The notes: generated by a model from the letters alone, not told the origin. Positions 37,553 through 47,609 are shown, numbered from the stretch's first letter. The stretch is 64,000 nucleotides of DNA from Demequina muriae (GCF_030418295.1 NZ_JAUHQA010000001.1:248001-312000), one strand, 5' to 3'. Translations and numbers: made by a program.

Positions 37553-37872
37553 CGGAGTACACCCTCATGTGGGTGGCCATCGTTGCTGCCGGGCTGCTCG
37601 CGTGGGCCACCAAGTACGCCGGCCACGTGGTGCCAGAGGAATGTCTTGAGAACCCGCGCGTGCACCGCATCGCGGCCTTCGTCACGGTCGCGCTGCTCGC
37701 CGCCCTGTTCGGGGTGCAGGGGTTCACGTCCGGCTCGGCGATCGTCGTCGACGCACGGATCGTGGCGGTCGTCGTGGCGGCGGTGCTGCTGTGGCGCCGC
37801 GCCCCGTTCATCGTGGTCGTGTTCGCCGCCGCGGCGGTCGCGGCGGGGCTGCGGCTGTTCGGGTGGGCCTGA
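37549..37872 (+). CDS. azlD: AzlD family amino-acid exporter subunit
   Basis: A 107-residue membrane protein with three to four transmembrane segments (MWVAIVAAGLLAWATKY, FVTVALLAALFGVQG, VVVAAVLLW, FAAAAVAAGLRLF). It is the small subunit that pairs with AzlC. The start ATGA overlaps the azlC stop, so the two are made together. Confidence 0.88.
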   Translation: MTEYTLMWVAIVAAGLLAWATKYAGHVVPEECLENPRVHRIAAFVTVALLAALFGVQGFTSGSAIVVDARIVAVVVAAVLLWRRAPFIVVVFAAAAVAAGLRLFGWA

Positions 37873-37899
37873 CTCGATCGAGGCCGGGCCGCAGCCGCG

Positions 37900-37912
37900 T
37901 AACCTTGGCGGC
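37900..37912 (+). promoter_or_regulatory. Leaderless -10 box of GNAT gene
   Basis: TAACCT (37900-37905) lies 7 nt before the ATG at 37913, with no Shine-Dalgarno sequence. Confidence 0.45.
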
Positions 37913-38407
37913 ATGCCCACCGCCGACGTGTCCGCTCGCCCTGCCGTCCCTGGAGACGAGGAGGCGATCGCCGCGATCCAGCTCGCCGCGTGGCGGGAAC
38001 GTATCGGCGCCGAGGCGGTGGACGCCCTGCCGGGCGATGAGGTGCTGGCCGCGTGGGGCGCCGCGATCGAATCCCCGCCCTCCCGCGAGCACCGCGTCTT
38101 CGTCGCGACCGACGGCCCGCACGTGGTGGGCTTCGCCGCCCTTGCCTCCGCGGGCGAGATCATCGCGCTCGAGGTGGCGCCCGAGCACCGTCGCCGGGGT
38201 CACGCGTCGCGCCTGCTCGCGGCGTGCGTCGACACCCTGCGCATCACGGGCGGCACCAGCGTGCGGGCGTGGGCGCTGGAGGGCGACACCGCGCGCGAGG
38301 CGTTCCTCACCGGCGCCGGTCTCGGCGAAGGCGGCGTGCGGCGCGGAATGGAAGGCCCCGACGGCGAGATGGCCGAGAGGATGTTCAGAGCCGAGCTGGG
38401 CGAGTAG
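37913..38407 (+). CDS. GNAT acetyltransferase
   Basis: A 164-residue single-domain acetyltransferase. The acetyl-CoA-binding region is IIALEVAPEHRRRGHASRLLAACVD near residue 82-106 (motif RRRGHAS), after the RPAVPGDEEAIAAIQLAAWRERIG start. The C-terminus is short. Substrate unknown. It is convergent with the membrane protein at 38417, with only 9 bp between the stops. Confidence 0.85.
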   Translation: MPTADVSARPAVPGDEEAIAAIQLAAWRERIGAEAVDALPGDEVLAAWGAAIESPPSREHRVFVATDGPHVVGFAALASAGEIIALEVAPEHRRRGHASRLLAACVDTLRITGGTSVRAWALEGDTAREAFLTGAGLGEGGVRRGMEGPDGEMAERMFRAELGE

Positions 38408-38416
38408 CGCGCGTTT

Positions 38417-38902
38417 CTACGAGGCGTTGCCGCGCCGAGCGGCCTTGCGCTCCGCGCGGTAGAGGTCTGCGGCGTAGCGCAACGACTTTCGGGCCATCGA
38501 TCGGTCCCGATTCGCGTCATACGCGTACCCCACGTGGAACCACGCGGCCCAGTCCTCGGGCCGTTCTTCGGCGTCGCGGCGCGCGGTCTCGTAAATCGCG
38601 TCCGCCGCCTGCTCCGTGAGGCGCCCGGAAGTCTCGCGCTCACCCGCGTGGACGGGCAGTCGACCCTCGCGCTCCAACTGGCTCGCCATGCGCTGCACGG
38701 TGATGCCCAGCCGCCACTCGTGGAAGAGCCACCATGCTCCGACGAGGGGCAGGACGAGGAGTGCCGCGCCCAGCCCGCGCGCCGCGAGCTCATCGGCACG
38801 CACGAATGCGAACGCGAAGTCGGCCACGAAGGCGAAGTACAGCGCGACGATGACCGTGATGGCCACGGCCGCGAGGAACGCGGGGTTGCGGAACACGCCC
38901 AT
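38417..38902 (-). CDS. Small membrane protein with helical C-terminus
   Basis: A 161-residue protein I do not recognise by name. Two transmembrane segments (AAVAITVIVALYFAFVADFAF and LGAALLVLPLVGAWWLF, given as the ends AAVAITVIV and LVLPLVGAWWLF) lie in the first 60 residues. The C-terminal half is helical and TPR-like (AADAIYETARRDAEERPED, AAWFHVGYAYDAN, ARKSLRYAADLYRAERKA). It begins directly after the dapB stop (0 nt), so it is probably made from the same message. Confidence 0.7.
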   Translation of the reverse strand: MGVFRNPAFLAAVAITVIVALYFAFVADFAFAFVRADELAARGLGAALLVLPLVGAWWLFHEWRLGITVQRMASQLEREGRLPVHAGERETSGRLTEQAADAIYETARRDAEERPEDWAAWFHVGYAYDANRDRSMARKSLRYAADLYRAERKAARRGNAS

Positions 38903-39646
38903 CTAGAGGCTCATGTAGCGATCGAGCCCGACGGTGAGGCCTGGATGCGCCGCGACCTCGCGGACGCCCAGCAGCACCCCGGGCATGAAGGAGACGCGAT
39001 CGAAGCTGTCCGTGCGGATCGTGAACGCCTCCCCCGCGTTGCCGAACAGCACCTCCTCGTGAGCGACCATGCCCCGCAGCCGCACGGCGTGTACGTGAAC
39101 CCCGTCGACGCTCGCGCCGCGGGCGCCGTCGGGGTCGTGGGAGGTCGCATCGGGACTTGCACCCAGGCCCGCGGCCGCCCGTGCCGCAGCGATGCCCCTG
39201 GCAGTGTGGATCGCGGTCCCGGAGGGCGCGTCGACCTTGTCGGGGTGGTGGAGCTCCACCACCTCCGCGGACTCGAAGTAGGGCGCGGCCGCGGCGGCGA
39301 ATCGCATCGCGAGGACCGCGCCGATGGCGAAGTTGGGGGCGATCAGCACACCCAGGTCGGGGCGCTCCTTGAGGTGCTCCTCGACGCGGGACAGCGAGTC
39401 GCTCGTCCAGCCGGTGGTGCCCACCACCGCGTGGATGCCCGCATCGATGAGCGCGTGCACGTGTCCCTCGGTGGCGTCAGGAACGGTGAAGTCGATCGCG
39501 ACGTGGGCCTTCGCGCGCGTGGCGGCCGCGATGTCATCGTCGGTGTCGAGGGCCGCGACCAACTCCAGGTCCTCCGCGCCCTGCACCGCCTGCACGACGT
39601 GAGAACCCATGCGCCCAGCGGCGCCCAGCACTGCGACATTGATCAT
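38903..39646 (-). CDS. dapB: 4-hydroxy-tetrahydrodipicolinate reductase
   Basis: Second committed enzyme of the lysine pathway. It has 247 residues. The N-terminal Rossmann motif is INVAVLGAAGRMGSHV, and the substrate loop is visible as EVVELHHPDKVDAPSGTA with the catalytic His and Lys near residues 133-137. It has a TAGAGT box 6 nt before its ATG. DapA and DapF are also encoded in this window, but not adjacent. Confidence 0.96.
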   Translation of the reverse strand: MINVAVLGAAGRMGSHVVQAVQGAEDLELVAALDTDDDIAAATRAKAHVAIDFTVPDATEGHVHALIDAGIHAVVGTTGWTSDSLSRVEEHLKERPDLGVLIAPNFAIGAVLAMRFAAAAAPYFESAEVVELHHPDKVDAPSGTAIHTARGIAAARAAAGLGASPDATSHDPDGARGASVDGVHVHAVRLRGMVAHEEVLFGNAGEAFTIRTDSFDRVSFMPGVLLGVREVAAHPGLTVGLDRYMSL

Positions 39647-39658
39647 GCGTCTACTCTA
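39647..39658 (-). promoter_or_regulatory. Leaderless -10 box of dapB
   Basis: TAGAGT on the minus strand (39653-39658) lies 6 nt before the ATG, as TAGAGTAGACGC-ATG. Confidence 0.5.
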
Positions 39659-39772
39659 CGGGCCGCCTTGCGGCTCCCCTGCGCCCTGTGAGTGCGTCGC
39701 GGCACGCTCGCCCCCTGTTCCGTGCGCTCGTGCACTGCCAGCGCGCGGCCGATGCGGGGGCGGGGGCCGCGC

Positions 39773-41092
39773 TCAGGCGGCGGGGCCCACCCTCACGCGA
39801 GTGCGGTCGCGCGAGGCGAGCTCCGCGGCGAGACCCACCACCTGGTCCGCCGTGATCGCGCGCACCTCGTCGAGCGCCTCGCCGATGCTCCACAGCTCCC
39901 CGAACACGAGCTCCGACTTGCCGAGTCGGGACATCCGTGAGTACGAGTCCTCGAGGCGGAGCACGGTGGTCCCGGCGATCTGGCCCTTGGCCTTCTCGAG
40001 CTCCTCCGCCGTCACGCCCTCCGCCATGCGGTCGAGCTCGCCGCCCAGCAGCCGCTCGACCTCGTCCGCGGCCTTGGGATTGCACGCGGCGTACATGCCC
40101 CAGATGCCGGTCTCCGCGTTGGGGGCGCCGAACGAGTACACCGCATAGGTGAGGCCGCGCTTCTCGCGGATCTCCTGGAAGAGCCGCGAGGACATCCCGC
40201 CGCCCAGGATCGCGTTGAACACGCTCAGGGTGCTGCGCCGCTCATCCGTGGCGCGGTACCCGCGCGAGCCGAGCAGCACGTGCGACTGCTCGAGGTCGCG
40301 GGTGACGGAGACCTCGGGCACCAGCACCGCGTCGAGAGGAGCGAACGGGTCGCGCCGCGCGCTCGGCGCGATCTCCCCGGTGAGGTCCCAGCCGCCCTGG
40401 GCGAGCGCGTCGGACACGAGGGCGCAGACCGTCTCGTGGTGCACGTTGCCGGCCACCGTGACGATGAGTCCGCTCGGGGTGTAGTGCTGCCGATAGTGCT
40501 CCCACACAGCGTCGCGCGTCACGGATCGGATGATGTCCGGGGTGCCGCCGATGGGGCGCCCCAGCGGGTGGCCCGAGAGCACGGCCTCGGTGAAGCGCTC
40601 GTGCGCGACGTCGCCCGGGTCGTCCTCGGCCATCGCGAGCTCCTCGAGGATGACGCCGCGTTCCATCTCGAAGTCTGCCTCGTCGAGCCGCGCGGACGTC
40701 ACCATGTCGAGGATCAGATCGATGGCGAGCGGCAGGTCGGTGTCGATGGTGCGGGCGTAGTAGCAGGTGTACTCCTTGCCCGTCATCGCATTGGACTCGC
40801 CGCCCACCCGGTCGAAGGCCTCGGCGATGTCGAGAGCGCTGCGCCTGGCCGTGCCCTTGAACAGCAGGTGCTCGAGGAAGTGGGTCGAGCCCGCGTGCTC
40901 GGGGGTCTCGTCGCGCGAGCCGACGCCGACCCAGGCCCCCATGGTCGCCGAGCGCATGCCCGGGATGTGCTCGGTGAGCACCCGCACACCGCCAGGCAGC
41001 ACGCTGCGCTGAATGATGGCGCCGGCATCCTGTTCGACCGTGAGATGGGCGCCCATGGAGGAGGTGGGCACGAGCGGAAGTGCGTGAGGCAT
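39773..41092 (-). CDS. M16 family zinc peptidase
   Basis: A 439-residue insulinase/pitrilysin-type peptidase. The inverted zinc motif HxxEH is present as HFLEHLLF near residue 65, with the downstream Glu in ERGVILEELAMAEDD near residue 135-145. The C-terminal half shows REKRGLTYAVYSF and the RLEDSYSRMSRLG block. Many actinobacteria have this gene next to pnp, as here. Its substrate is unknown. The start is ATG 41092, preceded by a TAGGCT box 7 nt upstream. A longer upstream frame has no support. Confidence 0.93.
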   Translation of the reverse strand: MPHALPLVPTSSMGAHLTVEQDAGAIIQRSVLPGGVRVLTEHIPGMRSATMGAWVGVGSRDETPEHAGSTHFLEHLLFKGTARRSALDIAEAFDRVGGESNAMTGKEYTCYYARTIDTDLPLAIDLILDMVTSARLDEADFEMERGVILEELAMAEDDPGDVAHERFTEAVLSGHPLGRPIGGTPDIIRSVTRDAVWEHYRQHYTPSGLIVTVAGNVHHETVCALVSDALAQGGWDLTGEIAPSARRDPFAPLDAVLVPEVSVTRDLEQSHVLLGSRGYRATDERRSTLSVFNAILGGGMSSRLFQEIREKRGLTYAVYSFGAPNAETGIWGMYAACNPKAADEVERLLGGELDRMAEGVTAEELEKAKGQIAGTTVLRLEDSYSRMSRLGKSELVFGELWSIGEALDEVRAITADQVVGLAAELASRDRTRVRVGPAA

Positions 41093-41105
41093 GAGAGCGA
41101 GCCTA
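41093..41105 (-). promoter_or_regulatory. Leaderless -10 box of M16 peptidase gene
   Basis: TAGGCT on the minus strand (41100-41105) lies 7 nt before the ATG, with no Shine-Dalgarno sequence. Confidence 0.45.
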
Positions 41106-41131
41106 ACGCGGCGGGCGCACCTGCTCGCCCC

Positions 41132-41147
41132 CGCATCGGCCGATGCG
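41132..41147. repeat. 16-bp palindrome of the iterated octamer
   Basis: CGCATCGGCCGATGCG is a perfect palindrome made of two overlapping copies of GCATCGGC in opposite orientations. It lies in the 273-bp gap between pnp and the M16 peptidase, 40 nt upstream of the peptidase start. An inverted repeat GCACTGA...TCAGTGC (41170-41198) lies next to it, and I see no gene in the gap. Confidence 0.75.
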
Positions 41148-41305
41148 CGAGCCGGGTCCCGTAGGCCATGCACTGACGTATATGCGGGCTATCAGTGCTG
41201 AACCCACTTGTGCAGACTCCCCACTGGCGAATCCGCACGTCACCAGTGCCGAACCTGCGGGGCCGAGCCCGACCGGGCCGCTGCGCCGGGAACCCCTGGA
41301 GATGC

Positions 41306-41345
41306 CACGAGGGCGGCCCTGGCCTGAGCCGGAACCGCCCTCGTG
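41306..41345 (-). terminator. Hairpin after pnp
   Basis: CACGAGGGCGG pairs with CCGCCCTCGTG (11 bp) around an 18-nt loop, 20 nt after the pnp stop. No U-tract is visible. Confidence 0.6.
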
Positions 41346-41365
41346 TGGTTCAGATGTGCGGCGAC

Positions 41366-43585
41366 TTAGTTGTCGTCGTCGCCCTCGTCGTCGGAGTCGC
41401 CCTCGGAGCCGTCTTCGACGACGCCCAGCGACAGCTTGCCGCGCGGGTCGACCTCAGCGATCTGGACCTGAATCTTCTGGCCGATGGACAGCACGTCCTC
41501 GACGTTCTCGACGCGCTTGCCACCCACGAGCTTGCGGATCTGCGAGATGTGCAGCAGTCCGTCCTTGCCCGGGGACAGCGAGATGAACGCGCCGAACGCG
41601 ACCGTCTTGACGACCGTGCCGACGAACCGCTCGCCGACCTCGGGCACGTGCGGGTTCGCGATCGCATTGATCGCGGACCGCGCGGCCTCGGCCGACGGAC
41701 CGTCGACGGCGCCAATGAACACGGTGCCGTCGTCTTCGATGCTGATGTCCGCACCGGTGTCGTCCTGGATCTGGTTGATCATCTTGCCCTTCGGGCCAAT
41801 GACCTCACCGATCTTGTCAACGGGCACGCGCACCGTGATGATGCGGGGTGCGTACTCGCTCATCTCGTCGGGCTCGGAGATCGCGGAGTTCATGACGCCG
41901 AGGATGTGCAGACGCGCATCCTTGGCCTGGCTCAGCGCGCCCACCAGCACCGACGACGGGATGCCGTCGAGCTTGGTGTCGAGCTGAATCGCGGTGATGA
42001 ACTCGGACGTACCGGCGACCTTGAAGTCCATGTCGCCGAACGCGTCCTCGGCGCCGAGGATGTCGGTGAGCGCCGCGTAGCGGGTCTCGCCGTCAACGGT
42101 GTCGGAGACGAGGCCCATCGCGATGCCCGCGACCGGAGCCTTCAGCGGCACACCCGCGTTGAGCATGGCGAGCGTCGAGGCGCACACCGAACCCATCGAG
42201 GTGGAGCCGTTCGAGCCCAGTGCCTCGGAGACCTGACGGATGGCGTACGGGAAGTCCTCGCGGCTCGGGAGCACCGGCACGAGGGCACGCTCGGCGAGCG
42301 CACCGTGGCCGATCTCGCGACGCTTGGGGGAACCCACACGACCCGTCTCGCCCGTCGAGAACGGCGGGAAGTTGTAGTGGTGCATGTAGCGCTTCTTCGT
42401 CTCGGGGTTGAACGAGTCGATCTGCTGCTCCATCTTGAGCATGTTCAGCGTGGTGATGCCCATGATCTGGGTCTCACCGCGCTCGAAGATCGCCGAGCCG
42501 TGCACGCGCGGGATGGGGCCGACCTCGGCCGACAGCGGGCGGATGTCCGCAAGCCCACGGCCGTCGATGCGGACGCCGTCCTTGAGGATGCGCTGGCGGA
42601 TGGTCTGCTTGGTCACCGAGCGAATCGCAGCGGAGACCTCCTTCTCGCGGCCCTCGAACTGGCCGGCGAAGTGCTCGAGGGTGTTCGCCTTGATCTCGTC
42701 GAGACGGCTCTCGCGCTCCTGCTTGTCAGAGATCTGCAGCGCGGAGGTGAGGTCGGCGGACACGTGGCCCTCGACTGCCGAGAACACGTCGTCCTGGTAG
42801 TCAAGGAAGCGCGGGAACTCCTGCACCTCCTTGGCGGCCTTGCCGGCGAGCTCGATCTGCGCCTCGCACAGGAGCTTGAGGAAGGGCTTGGCGGCCTCGA
42901 GGCCCTGAGCCACGACCTCTTCCGTCGGAGCCTGAGCGCCCTCGGAGATGAGGTTGTAGGAATCGGGAGTGGCCTCTGCCTCGACCATCATGATCGCCAC
43001 GTCGTCACCGACGATGCGACCGGCGACGACCATGTCGAACACCGCGCGCTCCTTCTCGGAGTGACGCGGGAACGCGACCCACTGACCGTCGATGAGCGCG
43101 ATGCGCACGCCGCCGATGGGGCCGGAGAACGGCAGTCCGGACAGCTGCGTCGACATGGACGCGGCGTTGATCGCGAGAGTGTCGTAGGCGTCGTCGGGGT
43201 TGATCGCGAGGACGTCGATGACGACCTGGACCTCGTTGCGCAGGCCCGACACGAAGGTGGGGCGCAGCGGCCGGTCGATCAGACGGCAGGTGAGGATCGC
43301 GTCGGTCGAGGGACGGCCCTCGCGACGGAAGAACGAGCCGGGGATCTTTCCGGCTGCGTATGAGCGCTCCTCGACGTCCACCGTGAGGGGGAAGAAGTCG
43401 AAGCCCTCGCGGGGGTGCTTGCCTGCCGTGGTGGCGGCGAGCAGCATCGTGTCGCCGTCGAGGTAGGCGGCGGTGGAACCCGCAGCCTGCTTGGCCAGAC
43501 GGCCAGTCTCGAAGCGGACGGTGCGGGTGCCGAACGAACCATTATCAATGGTCGCCTCGGCGAACTGGATCTCGGGACCTTCCAT
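41366..43585 (-). CDS. pnp: Polyribonucleotide nucleotidyltransferase (PNPase)
   Basis: 3'-to-5' phosphorolytic RNA exonuclease, and in actinobacteria also able to make guanosine polyphosphates. It has 739 residues: two RNase PH domains (the second with [18 protein letters not shown] and [15 protein letters not shown]), a KH domain ([20 protein letters not shown]) and an S1 domain ([16 protein letters not shown]). The C-terminus is acidic ([12 protein letters not shown]). It is preceded by rpsO. Confidence 0.97.
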   Translation of the reverse strand: MEGPEIQFAEATIDNGSFGTRTVRFETGRLAKQAAGSTAAYLDGDTMLLAATTAGKHPREGFDFFPLTVDVEERSYAAGKIPGSFFRREGRPSTDAILTCRLIDRPLRPTFVSGLRNEVQVVIDVLAINPDDAYDTLAINAASMSTQLSGLPFSGPIGGVRIALIDGQWVAFPRHSEKERAVFDMVVAGRIVGDDVAIMMVEAEATPDSYNLISEGAQAPTEEVVAQGLEAAKPFLKLLCEAQIELAGKAAKEVQEFPRFLDYQDDVFSAVEGHVSADLTSALQISDKQERESRLDEIKANTLEHFAGQFEGREKEVSAAIRSVTKQTIRQRILKDGVRIDGRGLADIRPLSAEVGPIPRVHGSAIFERGETQIMGITTLNMLKMEQQIDSFNPETKKRYMHHYNFPPFSTGETGRVGSPKRREIGHGALAERALVPVLPSREDFPYAIRQVSEALGSNGSTSMGSVCASTLAMLNAGVPLKAPVAGIAMGLVSDTVDGETRYAALTDILGAEDAFGDMDFKVAGTSEFITAIQLDTKLDGIPSSVLVGALSQAKDARLHILGVMNSAISEPDEMSEYAPRIITVRVPVDKIGEVIGPKGKMINQIQDDTGADISIEDDGTVFIGAVDGPSAEAARSAINAIANPHVPEVGERFVGTVVKTVAFGAFISLSPGKDGLLHISQIRKLVGGKRVENVEDVLSIGQKIQVQIAEVDPRGKLSLGVVEDGSEGDSDDEGDDDN

Positions 43586-43846
43586 AGGGAAGTCGCTCCA
43601 TTCTGTGGGAGCAGGCCAGGCGAACTCAAAGGGGCTTGTATTGCCTCACTGATCGTCAGTCGACATGCCCAGACTCGTAGCCGCGGTGTCAAACGCGGGG
43701 ATTCTGCCCATCTCCACCGAGGATCAGCGTTCAGCCGGCCTGCCAGGTGTATGAAATTGGGCGCCGCCACTGCTGGCGGGCCGAGTCCATGCTATCAGCC
43801 GATGCGCACCTCGGGTTGAGGCGTGTCGCACCTGGGACAAGTGAAA
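43586..43846. other. rpsO-pnp intergenic leader
   Basis: Together with the hairpin at 43847-43888 this is the one stretch over 300 bases without a gene. It would be the pnp leader. It holds a TTGACA sequence on the minus strand (43687-43692) but no good -10 at 17 nt, and one GCCGATGC motif at 43798. No coding frame or riboswitch is apparent. Confidence 0.4.
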
Positions 43847-43888
43847 GGCCCGGCCGCTCGACTCTCGGAAGAGAGGAGCAGCCGGGCC
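43847..43888 (-). terminator. Hairpin between rpsO and pnp
   Basis: GGCCCGGCCGCTC pairs with GAGCAGCCGGGCC (13 bp, one wobble) just after the rpsO stop, and is followed on the minus strand by TTTCAC. It would end or attenuate rpsO transcription before pnp. Confidence 0.65.
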
Positions 43889-43905
43889 GAGCGCACCGGG
43901 CGCGC

Positions 43906-44175
43906 CTAGCGGCGCAGGCCCAGGCGCTCAATAAGCGAGCGGTAACGCTCGATGTCGATGCGCGAGAGGTAGTTCAGCAGGTTGCGGCGCTGACCGACCA
44001 GCAGCAGCAGGCCACGACGCGAGTGGTGGTCGTGCTTGTGCATCTTGAGGTGCTCGGTCAGGTCCGTGATGCGCTGCGTCAGCAGTGCGACCTGGACCTC
44101 AGGGGAGCCGGTGTCGCCCTCGGTCGTGGCGTACTCGGTCATGATCTTCTTCTTCACAGCGGTATCGAGAGGCAT
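43906..44175 (-). CDS. rpsO: 30S ribosomal protein S15
   Basis: An 89-residue primary 16S rRNA-binding ribosomal protein. It shows the family block [44 protein letters not shown] and ends ERLGLRR. AAGGAG lies 7 nt before the ATG. A TATGCT sequence on the minus strand (44265-44270) could be its -10. The rpsO-pnp order is conserved, but here rpsO is separated from ribF by the glu operon. Confidence 0.97.
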   Translation of the reverse strand: MPLDTAVKKKIMTEYATTEGDTGSPEVQVALLTQRITDLTEHLKMHKHDHHSRRGLLLLVGQRRNLLNYLSRIDIERYRSLIERLGLRR

Positions 44176-44326
44176 CGACTAGCTCCTTGTGGTCTCGTTG
44201 CGCGGCGCACCCGGGCTGGTTCTCCGGGGCACTGGGATCCGCGGCCGTTCTACGGCGACGGTCCAGCATACCGGACGCGCGGCCGATGCGCGACGCTCAG
44301 TCCTCACGGCGTTCCACGTCGCGGCG

Positions 44327-45184
44327 CTAGAGGGCCGCACCTCCAGGATCGGGTGCGTGCGCGACGTGCGGCGACTGCCGCATGCGAGCCTCGAGCCATG
44401 TCGCCAGCCGCGCGACGGACATGTTCACTGCGATGTAGATGACGGCTCCGACCAGCACGAAGGGGACCTTCGAACTGTCGCCGAAGTAGTTGTACAGGTT
44501 CTTCACCGTGGTCAAGAGTTCCACGTACGCGATGATGAAGCCCAGCGAGGTGTCCTTGAGCAGCACCACGATCTGGCTGATCAGGGCCGGCAGCATGATG
44601 CGCACGGCCTGGGGCAGCTGGATCGTCAGCAACGTGGCGAGCGGAGTGAGCCCGATCGAGAGGCCTGCCTCCCGCTGCCCGCTCGGCAGCGCGGCGATGC
44701 CCGCGCGGAGGATCTCGGCCACCACTGCGGTGTTGTACACCACGAGCCCGAGGACCACCGCCCACAGGGGATCGAGATTGAGCGCGATCACTCCGAAGTA
44801 CATGATGAGGAGCACGGGGATGCCGCGGAAGACGTGCGTGAACCCGTACGCAGCCCAGCGGACACCGGCGTAGGGCGCCTGGCGCGCGACGGTGAGGATG
44901 ACGGCGAGTGCCGCGACGACGGGCACCGCGATCGCGACAGCCTTGAGCGTCCCCTGGACGAGTCCGGACCACAGCAGCGTGCGCCACACATCGGACGCCG
45001 TCTGATTGCGCGGCGGGTCCCACAGCACGGCCCAGCGATCGTCGAAGATGCCTCGCTGCCAGGCCGTCCACACGACCCATCCCACCAGCACGAGGATGAC
45101 GGCCGTGAAGATGATGTTGTAGTAGACGTCGCGCCGCTTGGCCTTGGGGCCAGGGATGTCGAAGAGGACGTGCTGTTCACTCAT
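44327..45184 (-). CDS. gluD: Glutamate ABC transporter permease GluD
   Basis: A 285-residue membrane permease of the His/Glu/Gln family. About six transmembrane segments are visible, and the EAA motif is EAGLSIGLTPLATLLTIQLPQAVRIML near residue 185. The N-terminal cytoplasmic leader (FDIPGPKAKRRDVYY) is typical of GluD. The ATG overlaps the gluC stop (ATGA). It forms the transporter with GluA, GluB and GluC. Confidence 0.92.
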   Translation of the reverse strand: MSEQHVLFDIPGPKAKRRDVYYNIIFTAVILVLVGWVVWTAWQRGIFDDRWAVLWDPPRNQTASDVWRTLLWSGLVQGTLKAVAIAVPVVAALAVILTVARQAPYAGVRWAAYGFTHVFRGIPVLLIMYFGVIALNLDPLWAVVLGLVVYNTAVVAEILRAGIAALPSGQREAGLSIGLTPLATLLTIQLPQAVRIMLPALISQIVVLLKDTSLGFIIAYVELLTTVKNLYNYFGDSSKVPFVLVGAVIYIAVNMSVARLATWLEARMRQSPHVAHAPDPGGAAL

Positions 45185-45834
45185 CGCGCCACCGCCACTC
45201 GGGACTCGAGGCGCTCCGCCGCGACCGAGAGCGGCACTGTCAACACGAGGAACGCCAGCCCGATGCCGAAGAAAATGCCGACGACGTCCCCGGGATTGCC
45301 ATTGGCCAGCCTGTTCGCAATGGCGACGAGTTCCGTGGTCGCGAAGCCGGCCGCGACGGAGGTGTTCTTGATGTGGGCCACGTAGACATTGATCAGCGGC
45401 GGCATGACGCTGCGAAACGCCTGCGGCATGATCACGTGCGTCAAGGTCTGGATGAAGGTGAGCCCCACGCTACGGGCCGCCTCGGCTTGGCCGACTCCGA
45501 CGGAGTTGACGCCGGACCGCACTGCCTCGCACACGAAGGTGGAGGTGTAGAGGGTCATGGCGATGATCGCCATGGTCGCGCCGAGAGGGACCACCAAGCC
45601 CATCAGCTGGGGTGAAGCTGCGAGGAAGAAGATGAAGACCAGCGTCAGCGGCGTGTTGCGGATGACGTTCACGTAGGCGGTTCCGAACGCGCGGAGCGGA
45701 CCGACCGGGGACACGCGGAAAGCCGCCAGCACTACGCCCCACACGAACGACAGGATGCCAGCGACCACGCTGATCCACAGCGTGTTGCCGAATGCCTTCG
45801 CAACGACGTCGAGGTTGTCGAAGAGTGCGCCCAT
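45181..45834 (-). CDS. gluC: Glutamate ABC transporter permease GluC
   Basis: A 217-residue permease with five to six transmembrane segments. The EAA motif is EAARSVGLTFIQTLTHVIMPQAFR near residue 130. It pairs with GluD to form the pore. It is preceded by a strong hairpin after gluB. Confidence 0.92.
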   Translation of the reverse strand: MGALFDNLDVVAKAFGNTLWISVVAGILSFVWGVVLAAFRVSPVGPLRAFGTAYVNVIRNTPLTLVFIFFLAASPQLMGLVVPLGATMAIIAMTLYTSTFVCEAVRSGVNSVGVGQAEAARSVGLTFIQTLTHVIMPQAFRSVMPPLINVYVAHIKNTSVAAGFATTELVAIANRLANGNPGDVVGIFFGIGLAFLVLTVPLSVAAERLESRVAVAR

Positions 45835-45856
45835 GGTCCCGTCCCGCGTGAGGGTG

Positions 45857-45883
45857 TGCCCCGGCGCTCGTGGCGCCGGGGCA
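45857..45883 (-). terminator. Hairpin between gluB and gluC
   Basis: TGCCCCGGCGC pairs perfectly with GCGCCGGGGCA around a 5-nt loop, 13 nt after gluB. It would raise gluB message relative to the permeases by partial termination or by blocking 3' decay. Confidence 0.7.
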
Positions 45884-45896
45884 CTCCGTCAGTGCG

Positions 45897-46772
45897 TCAC
45901 TCGATCTCGTACCGGTCGATGGTCGGAACCTCAGGCTCGGGAAGGACCGTACCTGCGGTCTCGTTCCACGCCTCGAGCCAGCGGCCGTCCTCGAAGATCT
46001 CCTCGAGCACGTCGTTGATCCACATGCGGAAGTCCGTGTCCTCGCGTGCGAGGCCGATTCCGTAGGGTTCTTCGGTGAAAGGCTCCCCGACCACCTTGAA
46101 CTCTTCGTCTGACTCCGAGACGTAGCCGGCGAGGATCACGTTGTCCGTGGTCACGACGTCGACCTGCCCATTGCGCAGCGGCTCGAGGCAGTCGGTGTAC
46201 GCACCGAACAGCGACAGCTCGGCATCGGGGTAGTTCTCGGCGATGTTCGCGGCGGGGGTGGACCCCTCGACCGAGCACACGTTCTTGCCAGCGAGGTCGT
46301 CGGGTCCCATGATGTCCTCGTTGTCGCTCATCACCATGAGTGCTTGGCCAGCGTTGTAGTACGGGCCGGCGAAGGAGATGACCTCTTTGCGCTCGTCGTT
46401 GATGGTGTAGGTCGCGACGACGATGTCCACTTGGCCACCCTCGATGTAGGGTTCGCGGTTCGCGGAGACAGTCTCGACCCACTCGATGCCGTCCTCCGGG
46501 ATTCCCAGCTCGGCGGCGATGATCTTGCCGATCTCCACGTCGAAGCCCTCGGGGTCACCACTCGGCGGCTTGAGCCCGAACAGGGGCTGATCGAACTTGG
46601 TGCCGATGGTGATCGCACCCGCGTCCGCCAGCGCCGCCATCGTGGAGCCTTCTGCAAATGCGCTCGGATCGACCTCCTCCGGTTCGTCCTCGCCGCCATC
46701 CCCCGACGAGCACGCAGCGAGTGCGAGCACCGCGGCCGCGCCCAGCGCGACCATCCTGGTACGTGTGTACAT
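45897..46772 (-). CDS. gluB: Glutamate-binding lipoprotein GluB
   Basis: A 291-residue extracellular substrate-binding lipoprotein. The signal peptide ends in the lipobox LAAC (residues 18-21), after which Cys would be lipidated. The solute-binding family-3 fold shows ITIGTKFDQPLFG, GFDVEIGKIIAAELG and NVCSVEGSTPAANI. Product of the first membrane-external step of glutamate uptake. GAGAGGAGAGG precedes the ATG. Confidence 0.93.
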   Translation of the reverse strand: MYTRTRMVALGAAAVLALAACSSGDGGEDEPEEVDPSAFAEGSTMAALADAGAITIGTKFDQPLFGLKPPSGDPEGFDVEIGKIIAAELGIPEDGIEWVETVSANREPYIEGGQVDIVVATYTINDERKEVISFAGPYYNAGQALMVMSDNEDIMGPDDLAGKNVCSVEGSTPAANIAENYPDAELSLFGAYTDCLEPLRNGQVDVVTTDNVILAGYVSESDEEFKVVGEPFTEEPYGIGLAREDTDFRMWINDVLEEIFEDGRWLEAWNETAGTVLPEPEVPTIDRYEIE

Positions 46773-46789
46773 TGCCTCTCCTCTCTCCC

Positions 46790-46810
46790 GCCCCGGGGAT
46801 TGCCCGGGGC
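46790..46810 (-). terminator. Hairpin between gluA and gluB
   Basis: GCCCCGGG pairs with CCCGGGGC around a 5-nt loop in the 63-bp gap. It may tune gluA against gluB. Confidence 0.5.
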
Positions 46811-46835
46811 CCCTGGCGCACAGCGCGCGCCAAAC

Positions 46836-47609
<774 letters not shown>

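Noticed and set aside
41170..41198. Inverted repeat GCACTGA ... TCAGTGC upstream of the M16 gene
   Set aside because: It is only 7 bp per arm with a 15-bp spacer and stands alone. I could not tie it to a known operator, so it is noted in the palindrome entry only.
43664..43692. pnp promoter with TTGACA on the minus strand
   Set aside because: The -35 is perfect but the hexamer at 17 or 18 bp (GGGCAT or near) is poor, so I did not call it a promoter.
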